DNA from: Eulemur rufifrons
Lineage: Eukaryota; Chordata; Mammalia; Primates; Lemuridae
Assembly: GCF_041146395.1 (NCBI RefSeq)
Contig: NC_091012.1
Coordinates: 13,320,193 to 13,384,192 of the forward strand
DNA: 64,000 bases
Direction of reading: 5' to 3'
In this document: piece after piece, positions 1 to 10,610 of the stretch
How positions within the stretch are numbered: the first letter of the stretch is position 1
How the letters are laid out: each line of letters opens with the position of its first letter
The notes under the pieces: generated by a model
What the model was told of the DNA's origin: nothing
Seen by the model: the letters and a program-made list of their open reading frames with translations, nothing else
The model's database searches: none
Position numbers and translations under genes: made by a program

Positions 1-92
1 GAAGCTCTGACTCGGGGTGGGGCAAGGGCAATATACATAACCTAAACTTTTGTACCACAAAAATATGCTGAAGTAAAAACAAAACAATGGTG
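1..92 (+). mobile_element. L1 3' UTR tail, fragment
   Basis: The sequence begins inside the G-rich part of an L1 3' UTR (GAAGCTCTGACTCGGGG) and ends with the GCAATATACATAACCTAAAC / TTTTGTACC block and an A-rich tail. The same block recurs at the end of most L1 copies in this window. The 5' part lies outside the window. Confidence 0.75.
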
Positions 93-436
93 GTCTAGCA
101 CCTCTTATATTATGCTGGATAGAGATTGAGCCCATCCTTCAAAGTGAAGTATCACAAGGATGGAAAAACATGCACCACATGTACTCACCATAAAACTGGT
201 ACTAGTTGATCAACAGTAAGGTGCTCATATGGTAGTAATACTCACTGGGTGCTGGTCAAGTGAGGGGGTGGAACAGTGGGTAGTGCAAGTGGAGTAGGTA
301 AAACCACAGCTAATGGAGACAGGGCACACTGTATGGGGGCAGGACATTCTTGTGGCCCTGGCTTGAGCGAGGCAAATGCATTTCATGTAACCAAAATATT
401 TGTAGTCTCATAATATCCTGAATTAAGAAAAAAAAA
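93..436 (+). mobile_element. Diverged L1 3' end, second copy in tandem
   Basis: A second L1 3' end follows the first tail directly. It holds a degraded C-terminal end of ORF2 (the GAAGTATCACAAGGATGG and CACATGTACTCACC blocks), then the G-rich 3' UTR and a short A run near 430. It is clearly older than the copy ending at 92: many substitutions separate it from the copies at 18.6 and 63.4 kb. Confidence 0.6.
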
Positions 437-1421
437 CCAAAAGAAACTTTCAAGTACTGTGCAGCCAGTACAATGATGATGCTCAAGTAATGCAGTCATG
501 GATTGAGTGAGACTATTGCACTGCCTTTCCCAGCCATGACTGGCATCTGAGTTTAGGATGGATATGTGAAGTGAGGATAAAGTGAATGCCTGTGGAGGAA
601 AGAATCTTCTTTTGCCACGTAACTGTGTTGAACTAGACCACATCACTGAGACTGTATTAGCATCCATATCTCTGCAGCTATGACTATATTAATTCAACAA
701 GGTACAACAGTTCTAGCCTATCTGAGAAGAAAATGCCTATAAGATTTTGTTTCTCTTGAGACTGAAGAAGAAAGTAATTTATCTCTATGGGTAAATGACT
801 TAGTTTTATTTTTCTCCTTTACCCAATAAAGTTTGTATTTGTAGACAGATGAGAAACTGTATAGTTAATGAGAGTATGCGATTAGCACTGTACTCATTGA
901 AAACAATCCAAAGTACTCATTACTGTTTTCAGTGTATAACTCTGTAAGATTGAATTTAATATGCTAACAACTCCAAATTAAGTCATGTTTTCATATGCAG
1001 ACTCATTCCTCCCAGCTTCTAGACCTGAAGGTGTCGGTGATCTTGTCTGAAAAGTGAAAATGTCTTCCTGGATGAATCAATGACAAAGTAAACCTTGTGA
1101 TTTTGGTACATTTCAATGAAATTTGATATCTTATAGACATGTATTTTTCATTATCATGTGTGTAGCTTTTACTTAATATATTGGTTTAATTCACATTCTA
1201 AAAATACTATGTGTTACTTAAGACAAGCACATAAAAATGACCTGTGAATCATTTCATTCTCACTCATTTATATTGATATTAGATAAAGCAACATCACACT
1301 GAATTGTTACTTGCAATATATCATGAACTTGGATTCATTTTGCAGGTTAACGAATACTCCAAATGAGAAGTATTTATCATAAAAACCTTGGATGTTAGAA
1401 AAAGTTGAGCAATGCACAAAT
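437..1421. other. Unique AT-rich sequence, nothing recognised
   Basis: I see no gene, splice-flanked exon or familiar repeat here. The reading frames are short and show no family resemblance. Confidence 0.4.
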
Positions 1422-1434
1422 TAAAACATTTTTC
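1422..1434. repeat. Left target-site duplication of the inverted L1
   Basis: TAAAACATTTTTC here is identical to 2801-2813. The two copies bracket the L1 at 1435-2800. The left edge reads TT/AAAA, which is the complement of the TTTT/AA site preferred by the L1 endonuclease, as expected for a minus-strand insertion. Confidence 0.85.
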
Positions 1435-2800
1435 TTTTTTTTTATTTCATCTTATTGTTATGGGGGATACAGAATTGCAGGTTACATACATTGCCCCTGT
1501 ACCGCCTTTCCCCCCAAGTCAGAGCTCCAGGCGTGTCTGTTCCCCAGATAGTGCGCGTTGCACCCATCATGTAGGTATATATCCCTCCCTTCCCCACCCC
1601 CCCTTCCCGAGTCAGCACCTTCAAGGGTTACCATTCCCCAAATGGTGCGCAATGCACTCATTGTGTAGGCATACACCCATCCCCTCCCCCAACCCACACC
1701 TCAGTCTGATATCCGATTGGTGTCGTTCCCAGATGTGTATTTAGGTGATGATCAGGGAAACCAATTTTCTGATGAGTACATGTGATGCTTGTTTTTCCAT
1801 TCTTGGGATACTTCACTTAATAGAATGGGTTCCAACTCTCTCCAGGAGAACCATAGAGATGTCCTATCTTCATTATTTCTTATAGCTGAGTAATATTCCA
1901 TGGTATACATATACCACAGCTTACTAATCCAATCATGTATTGATGGGCATTTGGGTTGTTTCCACATCTTTGCTATTGTGAATTGTGCTGCTATAAACAT
2001 TCGGGTACATGTGTCTTTCTTATAGAATGACCTTTTTTCCTTTGGGTATATGCCCAATAATGGGATTGCTGGATCGAATGGCAGGTCTACTTGAATCTGT
2101 TTAAGATACCTCCATAATGCTTTCCACAGGGGTTGCACTAGTTTGCAGTCCCACCAGCAGTGTATGAGTGTTCTTGTCTCTCCACAATCCACGCCAACAT
2201 GTGTTGTTTTGGGATTTTTTGATAAAGGCCATTCTCGCTGGGGTTAAGTGATATCTCATTGTGGTTTTGATTTGCATTTCTCTGATGATTAGGGATGTTG
2301 AGCATTCATTGTTAAAATGTCTATACTACCCAAAGTGATCTATAGATTCAATGCAATCCCTATTAAATTACCAACATCATTCTTCACAGACGTAGAGAAA
2401 ATAATTATACACTTTTTATGGAATCAGAGAAGACCCCGTATAGCAAAAGCAATTTTAAGCAACAAAAACAAAATGGGAGGAATTAATTTGCCAGACCTCG
2501 AACTATACTACAAGGCCGTGTTTCTTAAAACAGCCTGGTACTGGCACAAGTACAGGGACACAGACCAGTGGAACACAACAGAAAATCAGGAGAATTGGTT
2601 AGCCACTTGTAGAAGACTGAAACAGGACCCACAGCTTTCACCTCTCACAAAAATCAAATCACGGTGGATAACAGACTTAAACCTTAGGCGTGATACAATC
2701 AGAATTCTAGAAGAAAATGTAGGAAAGACTCTTACAGACATTGGCCTAGGCAAAGAATTTATGAAGAAGACCTCCAAGGCAATCACAGCAGCAACAAAAC
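1435..2800 (-). mobile_element. 5'-truncated L1 with internal inversion (twin priming)
   Basis: One L1 insertion in two opposed parts. From 1435 to about 2311 the element reads on the minus strand: poly-T, 3' UTR, then the ORF2 C-terminus (the region with [12 protein letters not shown] and ECYSAIRNN-type motifs). From about 2312 to 2800 the sequence reads on the plus strand and encodes an upstream piece of ORF2, from the [18 protein letters not shown] region to the AITAATK region. A short piece of ORF2 that belongs between the two parts is missing. The plus-strand part also lacks the stretch between 'TENP' and '[10 protein letters not shown]' that other copies carry (compare 17.58-17.69 kb). 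Perfect 13-bp target duplications flank the whole. Confidence 0.88.
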
Positions 2801-2813
2801 TAAAACATTTTTC
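2801..2813. repeat. Right target-site duplication of the inverted L1
   Basis: TAAAACATTTTTC, identical to 1422-1434. It marks the end of the inverted 5' part of the L1. Confidence 0.85.
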
Positions 2814-3479
2814 AAATGGCAGATTAAGGATTTGAAATAGGTTTCATCATTTTCATACAAGTTCTTTTCAAAAAATATGTAGTCAGATGGAGCACAATTT
2901 ATGATGAGGAGTGAACTCTGATCTTTTTCTATGCCCCAAAATTTCTTTCTAAGGGGGCCTGGTGAATCACACATACAAATGATAAAAATCTCAGTAAACA
3001 GGTGTTTATGATGTGGTTTACTTCCCAACTTGATTTCAGTATAGCATCACATAAAACATAGAAGACCCTTATCTTATCAAAGCAATCTTGTCTTCTGCTT
3101 CCTGGCCTTTTGGAGAAAGCCTAAATCTTTCAGCCAATTATCAAGTAAAGAATCCCTGAGTCCACCTATGACTTGTAAGCCCCCACTTCGAGATGTCCCA
3201 TCTTTTGGAGCTAAACCAATATATGCCTTCCATGGATTGATTTATGACTTTAACTGTAATTCCTGTCTCCGCACAATCTATAAATCCAACCTGTAGCCCA
3301 GGAACAACAAGCCCATTCGCTCAAGGCTTCTTGGACATGGCTCTGGGCCATGGTCCTCAAATTGGGCTGAAAATAAACATCCTTGCATTCTTCTACAGAG
3401 TTTTTCTTCTTTGCCGTTGACCATGATGACAACTCTCTCATCTATTTGTCCATTTTCAGTGTCACTACTGTTTGAAATC
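2814..3479. other. Sequence upstream of the olfactory receptor, nothing recognised
   Basis: No repeat or coding region is recognised. It may hold old 5' flank of the olfactory receptor that starts at 3480. Confidence 0.35.
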
Positions 3480-3945
3480 ATGGAAAATAGAAACACCACC
3501 TCATGTTTTTTTGTCCTAGGCCTTTTTAACAACACAAGAGTCTGCCAATTTTCCTTTGTGATGGTTCTAACAATTGTTTTCACTGCCCTATTGGGCAATG
3601 TCCTTATACTTCTCCTAATTTACCAGGACCAATGTCTCCACACACTCAAATACTTTCTATTAAGCCAACTCTCCCATCATGGATGTGTTGCTGGTTTCCA
3701 CCACTGTGCCCAGAATGGCTGCTGACTGGTTGACTTCAAATCAGTTCATCTCGCCACTGGATGTGGGTTGCAGATCTTCCTCACACTGGGTGGGGTGCTT
3801 CCTCTTAGCAGCCCAGTCCTCTTCTGAGACTTGCTACAGCCAGACTGACTGCCTCCCCAAAGCCCTCTGGCCAAGTCATTTCTGCCTACACATCTCTGCT
3901 CTGAGCGTTACTTCTCTCTGACACACCACATTAGTCAGTGTTCTC
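3480..3945 (+). pseudogene. Olfactory receptor pseudogene, OR2-like, 5' half only
   Basis: Odorant-sensing seven-helix receptors have single-exon coding regions of about 310-320 codons; here only about 150 remain. The ATG at 3480 starts a typical N-terminus with an N-x-T glycosylation site (NTTS). A first membrane segment follows, holding the GN of TM1 ([12 protein letters not shown]), then the TM2 region ([13 protein letters not shown], the family form being LHTPMYFFL). A frameshift occurs near 3675. The frame then reads [18 protein letters not shown], typical of OR2-family TM2/TM3. A second frameshift lies near 3765, before the expected TM3, and nothing after about 3945 fits. The MAYDRY motif and TM4-7 are missing. 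It is a dead gene; the OR2 assignment is by eye. Confidence 0.8.
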
Positions 3946-4510
3946 CAGAACAAGAAAACCAGTAGGATATACATGTTGGTAAATAAATAAATAATCCCTT
4001 TCTCTATATGTGTACATATAGGGAAAATTTTTATGAGAATTTATTCAAGTGATTACAGATACCAAGAAGTCCCAGAATATGCCCTAAGAGGTATGCAATC
4101 TGGGGGACCAGTAAATCCAGTGGTGTAATCCAGTCCATGTCTAAAGGTCTGGGAAACAGGCAATATGATGCTATAAGTGAATAGTGCAAGGCCAAAGGCC
4201 AGAGAAATCAGAGGGGCTGTTGGTGGAAGTCCCAGAATCGAGGTCCTGAGAGGTTGACTCTCCAGTGTCCAAATGTAGGGAAGATAGATGGGGCAGCTTA
4301 AGAGAAGACAGAAAATTCAGTCTTTCTCCACATGGTTTTTCTATTTGGGCCCTTATCACATTGGATCATGCCTGCCTTATTTGGTGAGGGTAGATCTTCT
4401 TTACTCCTCCGAATTCAAGTGCTAATCTCTTTAATAAACATCCTCACAGACACACTCAGACATAATGTTTTCTAGCTATCTCAGCATACCTTAACACAGT
4501 GAAGGTTATA
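3946..4510 (+). repeat. Ancient interspersed repeat (TTAGTCAGTGTTCTCCAGA type)
   Basis: The block starting ATTAGTCAGTGTTCTCCAGAACA, and later CACAGACACACTCAGACATAATG, matches a common old mammalian interspersed repeat that I know by its opening motif. I cannot name its family with certainty. It cuts off the olfactory receptor pseudogene, so it may mark the break point. Confidence 0.5.
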
Positions 4511-4559
4511 CAAAATTACCTGTTAAAGTCTATAACTTGTCAACTTGGTACCCACATGC

Positions 4560-7500
4560 ATCTTCTTAAATCGCACTTAATCTATAAGTAAAGACAATAA
4601 CAAGGTCATTATTCCATGTATCATGATTCAACCATCTTGTGTACAGCTGGAAATCCACTTATCTCTTCCCCAGAGGAAGAGGTAAAGTTGTTGAGTGATG
4701 TTTATTCGTGTCCTGGCAACTAGTAGCTTAAATATTATACTATAATATAAAATTAACAATACTTAAATACTGATGTGAAATCAATACATCCTAGGCTCTG
4801 TAAAATTTACATATGTATACATACATACAAATGTTATTTATAACAAAACAAAAAAATACTCATGACAATTATACTTCTGTCTGCAACTGGTACCAATTAT
4901 ACCTGTTATCTGTAAGTACTTTACTCCCACTGCTTATTTTGTGTACCTTGTACTTTCAGCAAGAATCTTAGTTGATCACGGTTCTTTATACAGTAGGGCA
5001 AATCAATCTTTCATTCCAGAAGGGACTGGGTCATTTGTAGGCCTGCCTGGACTGGGTTGTTTTATTTTCATACTGACCTTAACCACAGTGCATAGCAAAA
5101 CTTTTGTTTAAAAGCCCGAAGGTATCTTCTGTGTTACAGACATATACTTCCTTACCTCCAGCGTAGAGTAGTAGTCCACTTTCTCCATGGTAGTGAGCAT
5201 CAGTCATGCCAGCCAGCATGATAACTCCTTTCTTTACCTGTTGATCCAGAGGCATGAGGTTGAGTCCAAATGTCCAATTGCTGTCTTAAACTCTAGTTCA
5301 AGGGACTCATAGTGTGTCTTTGTGAGATTATTCCTCCCTGTAGAATTAATACTTTTATGATAGAAGAGTATAAAATAGTGATAATACAAAGCAAAAATTT
5401 TTCTAGTGATTCACTAAGAGTAATAGGGAGTGGTGTCATTCCTTGGTCCACCCCTTGTTTTCTGGACCCATGAACCTGGGTACAAGAGCGACAACATCAT
5501 ACATTAGACACAGATTCAGGGGACAAGCATCTTTCTGAAGAAGCTCGCCCCAGCCATGCAGATACTTGTAACTTAGGTGGTTCTATAAATGAGTCTTTAA
5601 AATGCCATTCCACAATTCTCTCAAACCACGTACTTCATGGTGGTCAAAACATGGAAAGATCATGAATTCAATGGCATGCCATCTTGCTGCATTTCTGTGG
5701 CTGTGGATTCCATTCCCTGGTCAGAAACAATGCTGTATGCAATATCATAATGGCAGATAAAGCATTCTGTGAGTCCACAGATGGTAGTTTGGGCAGAAAC
5801 ATTGTGTGCAGAGAAGGCAAATCCATATACAGAGTAAGTTCCCACTCTTTCAGGACATAATATTGGGTCTATGACTGAACTGGTTGAATTTAATCAACAT
5901 TAAACCAGGGAGGTGGCTGATCACCCTGAGGAATAATGCCATATTAGAGACCTACTATTGATCTCTGTTACTGGAAGACTGTGCATTCAGGGGTGGTCAG
6001 AGCCAGCTTGGCCTGGTGAGTAGAAGTGTACCTTGTGAATCCCAAATATAACCTTCATTCCTACTACCATGGCCATTTTGTTCAAGATGCTGGTATACAA
6101 TGATGAGTTGGTTGGGGAAAGATGCCAACTGGAATCCAAAGAATGAGACATTCTATCCCCTTGACTATTAATCCTCCTCTGATGTAACCGTTAGGTGGGC
6201 ATTAACATGGAAAACACCTGTTTTCACAGTTTTCATGTACAGATATGTCTATCCACATTTTTTTCCAAATTTGTCACCGATTTTCTAATTATGATTTTTC
6301 TAAGTCCTTGGCCCTATAGCCAAAACTTTTGACACAACCTATAAACTGTTATACAATTGCATGCCTGGACATATCTTATTTTTTTCCAAAAAAAAAAAAA
6401 AAAACTGAACACCTAGTGTCAGTGCTCAAAGTTCTGCCCACTAAGAGGAAAAATATTCACCACTGTCCTTCAGGGATGCCCCAGAGAGCCGCTATAGTCC
6501 TAAGCTATCTCCTTTTGGATAGTGCCTGCATCCATTGCAGAACTATCTTAAAGAAGACATGAGTCTTCTTTTCTTCTTTTAACTGATCATAGGCAACTAC
6601 CCATGAGCCAGAGAGGCATAAGAAGACAGAGACAAGGCAGTATAGCAGAAGTGGGGACTATGAGTATTTGAACCACTTCTTCATGTAACTTATTTGTGTC
6701 TTCAGGGCATAATGAGGCCAAATCATGTATATACTACTTCCATTTGAGAATAGAATGTTGCTGTGCATACCAAACTTCATGGCTTATGGGTAAGGTTAGA
6801 TCCCGCTCATAATGGGTGGTTCAGGTTTCATGAAATCTTGGTGGCACATGGTAAAGCATTCAGTCTCCACTAATGCCCAGTAGCAGGCCAAGAGCTTCTT
6901 CTACAAGAGGAGTAATTATGTGCGGAACATTGTAGAGATTATTTTAATAAAATCCTAAAGGCTTTAGCTGTTCTTTACCTATGGGGGCCTGTAAAAGTTG
7001 TGAAAAGTATCTTTAATTGTCACTGATAGTTTAAAAACTATAGGACGTAATGGAAAATACTACCCAAGTGATAAAGCAGTTTGCATGGCAGCCTGGATAT
7101 TTTGCAGAGCCTTCTCATCTGAACCACCCCCCCCCCCACAAAACTAGAAGTATTTTCAGTCACTTGGTAAATCAGCTGGTGTTACACACCCAAATAAAGT
7201 GTATATGGTGTCAAAAATCCAAAGTGGCACTCTAGCTGTTGTGCCTCATTTCTGATTGTAGGATTGCCCAGATGCAACCAATTATTCCTCATCTCAGAAG
7301 GCCTTTTGTGCACTGGCCCCATGGAAATATCAATTAGATATAAGGTCCCTGATTTTTAGTGAGATTTATCCTCAACCTCCTGTTACATAAATATCTTAAC
7401 ACTAAGGCTAGGGTAGTTCTGTTTCTTTCACACTAGGCACAATGAGAATAATGTCATCAGGGTAATGGTCCAGTGTGATATCTATGTGGAAGGGAATTAT

Positions 7501-8810
7501 GATCAAGAACTCTGTGAACTAAATTATGACATAGGGCTTGAGCATTGATGTATTCCTTAGGTAGGATAGTGAAAGTGTGTTGTTGCCCTTGTGAGACAAA
7601 AGTAAGCTCTTTCTGGTGGTTCTTATTGAACGATATTAAAATGAATACATTCGCAAGACATATAGCTGTATACCAGGTATAGGATATATGTTAGTTTGTT
7701 TTAGTAATAAAGCTGCACCTGATACAATAGTTGCAACTAGAGTCACCATTTGGGTAAGACTAGGTTAATCTACCACCATTCTTCAAATTCAACTGATTTC
7801 TGCATAGGCCAAATAAGACAGTTTAATAAAGATCTTCTGTATACAGCCTCACCTTTACTTTTAAAGTCCTTGATACCTTGGATAATGACACTAAAACCCT
7901 TCGATGCATCCAGAAATACCATATTGCCTTTGGTTCACTATTTCTTTAAGTATAGGTAGTTCTAGTGTTATCCACGTGGACTTTCCCACCATAGAAATCT
8001 GCATTCAACAGGTCACAGGACAAATGTGGGGATTCTGCCAAATGCTGTATCTGCTCCAATTAAGCATTCTGGAACTGGGGAAATAACCACAGGTTGGGTT
8101 CAGGGACACAATATCCCCACTCTGAAATGGTCCTTAGCTTAAACTCTATTAAGAACTTGGCCTCTATAAAAAGACTACAGTAATGTTTGGTATCCTAATA
8201 CTATCATTAGTTCACGACTATGCAGTAGTCCCTGAAAGATCTGCTTGTTTATTTTCCCCAATGCATAGTCATCCTGGCAAAATTAGGTAGACCCCTTTGG
8301 GGAAGCATGTACAAAAATAACCACATAAGTTTTTGACAATGCAGTGGGGTGTTTTCTTAAAGATAACTGGCCTCCGCATCAAAGGGATAGGGGTCTGTAT
8401 ACTGCTCCAGTCTGGAAAATGTTTGGGGGGCCATGACTCTATTTTTGATTTGAGTTAGACTTTTGTTTACTCAACCTAGCAGTTTTCTTACACAAAGTAA
8501 GACTTTCTGAATTCCTGAAAGAGTCTCAACCTAGGTTCTTGTCATGACCATTGAAATACTATTGTAGATCTCTATCCACCAGTTCTCAGTCTCAGAAATC
8601 CATGATTCTGCAGGCCTAGTGCAGTTTGTGGGTGCCATGGAGAACACCCTACATTCTGCAACTCCTGCCATCCTGAGATCCAAATGGTGTCACCATTCCC
8701 CATCAGAATTCTAAGGCATTGAAGATAAAAACAGTTCTTTGGACAGTCCACGGGCAGGTTGACCATTTCAAACATCTCCTATTCTCCCCCTTTTTGCCTG
8801 AGATAGGGAA
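4560..8810 (-). mobile_element. Decayed endogenous retrovirus, ERV-L-like pol region
   Basis: Read on the minus strand, from high to low coordinates, the order is: a protease-end/RT-start region (about 8400-7900); an RT core with Y-P-D-D at 7464-7453, both catalytic aspartates kept; an RNase H / connection region (about 7100-6600, with AQQHSILKWK near 6770); an integrase core (5845-5660, with TYSVYGFAFSAHN and an SDQG block); then a dUTPase-like region (about 5330-4990, with AGMTDAHYHGESGLLLYAGG). A dUTPase after the integrase is characteristic of ERV-L elements. Many stops and frameshifts interrupt every domain, so it cannot encode protein. I could not define LTRs; the upstream end is lost near the L1 at about 8960. 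Confidence 0.8.
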
Positions 8811-9107
8811 CAAAGCATGATCTGCTTCCTATGGACCATGTTATGTGGCGAAAGGAAGGGGGTTGAGCAAAGGCAAATGAAAGGCCATAAAATTTCCTAC
8901 CTTGCTGAATTTGGCTTTTTCTTGATTGGATTTTTGTTGCCTTTTATAGTTTTTTTGTCTAGTTTTCAGAGCATTTTCTCAGATCACAGTGGAATAAAAG
9001 TAATAATCAACCCTAATAGAAACTCTCATTCCTACTCAAAATCATGGAAGCTAAACAATCTTCTCCTGAACAATTATTCTATAAAGGAAGAAATCAAGAT
9101 GGAAATC

Positions 9108-9121
9108 AAAAGTTTCTTTGA
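9108..9121. repeat. Left target-site duplication of the nested L1
   Basis: AAAAGTTTCTTTGA, identical to 9512-9525. It is host L1 ORF2 sequence duplicated by the insertion. Confidence 0.85.
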
Positions 9122-9511
9122 GCTGGAACACATTCTATTAAGTGAAGTATCCCAAGAATGGAAAAATAAGCACCACATGTACTCACCAGCAAACTGGTTT
9201 CCCTGAGTGCACATTTGGGAAGAATGCCAATTGGGTATCGGACAGAGATCGGGGCTGGGTGGAAGGGATGGGTGTATACCTACTTGATGAGTGCAATGCA
9301 CACTGCCTGGGGAATGGACACGCTTGAAGTTCTGACTGGGGGGGATGGGGTGGGGGGAGGGGAGGGGTGCACACCTACATGATGGGTGTGATGTGCACTG
9401 TCTAGGGAATGGACACAATTGAAGCTCAGACTCGGGGGGATGGGGAGGCATGGGCAATGTATATAGCCTGATCTTTTGTACCCCCATAATGAGCTGAAAA
9501 ACAAACAAACA
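9122..9511 (+). mobile_element. Short 5'-truncated L1 nested in an older L1
   Basis: It starts in the ORF2 C-terminus (encoding [28 protein letters not shown] across the junction), then a G-rich 3' UTR and the tail CATAATGAGCTGAAAAACAAACAAACAAA. The host ORF2 reads on at 9512 exactly where it left off at 9121. Its tail variant is shared with the copies at 22.28-22.36 and 60.55-60.63 kb. Confidence 0.88.
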
Positions 9512-9525
9512 AAAAGTTTCTTTGA
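9512..9525. repeat. Right target-site duplication of the nested L1
   Basis: AAAAGTTTCTTTGA, identical to 9108-9121. The host ORF2 frame ([14 protein letters not shown]) resumes through it. Confidence 0.85.
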
Positions 9526-10610
9526 ATTAAATGACAATGGAGATACAACTTATCAAAATCTATGGGACACAGCTAAAGCAGTCCTGAGAGGAAAATTCAT
9601 ATCCATAAATGCCTATACCAAAAAGACAGAAAACATGCAAATAGACAACCTACCGAATAGACTCAAAGAGCTGGAGAAAGAAGAACAGAACGATCCCAAA
9701 CCCAGCAGAAGGCGAGAAATTACTAAGATCAAATCAGAATTAAATGAAAAGGACAACAAAAAAAAAACATAAGGGAAATTGATAAAAAGTTCGTTCTTTG
9801 AAAAGATAAACAAAATAGACTCACCTCTGGCTAGACTAACCAAGAGCACAAAAGTAAAATCTCTAATAACCTCCATTAGGAACATGAAAGGAGAAATCAC
9901 AACCTATGCCACAGTGATACACGATATCATCTATGAATTCTACAAGAATCTTTATGCACACAAACTGGAGAATGTGGAGGAAATGGACAAATTTTTAGAA
10001 ACACATAGCCTTCCCAGGCTCAACTAGGAAGAAATAGAATTCCTGAATAGACAAATATCAAGAACTGAAATCGAAACAGCAATAAAAACCTTCCCAAAAA
10101 GAAAAGCCCTGGTCCAGATGGGTTCATACCCGAATTTTACCACACATACAAAGAAGAACTGGTGCCCATCCTACATAAACTATTCTCCAACATCGAGAAG
10201 GATGGAATTCTCCCCAACACGTTTTCCAAAGCCAACATAACATTGATACCAAAACCAGAAAAAGATGCAACAAAAAAAGAGAACTACAGACTAATTTCTC
10301 TTATGAATATAGATGCAAAAATTCTCAATAAAATCCTAGCAAATTGAATCCAAGTGCTAATAAAAAAAATAATCCATCATGACCAAGTGGGCTTCATCCC
10401 AGAGATGCAGGGGTGGTTCAACATACATAAATCTATAAATGTAATTCACCACATAAATAGAAGCAAAAATAAAAACCATATGATCCTCTCAATAGATGCA
10501 GAAAAATCATTTGACAAAATTCAACACCCTTTTATGATAAGAACGCTTAACAAAATAGGAGTAGATGGAACCTACCTAAAAAGGATACAAGCCATATATG
10601 ACAGAGCTTC

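Larger units (their letters stand above)
8960..10610 (+). mobile_element. Old L1 ORF2 fragment, host of a nested L1
   Basis: The plus strand encodes the end of the endonuclease domain ([19 protein letters not shown]), the linker ([15 protein letters not shown]) and the first part of the reverse transcriptase (NMKGEITT onwards, to [28 protein letters not shown]). It stops near 10610, before the catalytic FADD. Frameshifts and stops occur near 9770, 10027 and 10100. The element lacks both ends and has no poly-A. It is interrupted by a younger L1 at 9122-9511. Confidence 0.85.

Noticed and set aside
7128..7138. Run of C's in the ERV-L-like region as a regulatory site
   Set aside because: A homopolymer in decayed sequence with no supporting context.
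9074..9508. Proline/serine-rich frames antisense to L1 3' UTRs (also at 1412-1744, 60299-60603, 63293-63721)
   Set aside because: These arise from the C-rich complement of the L1 3' UTR and recur at every L1 copy.
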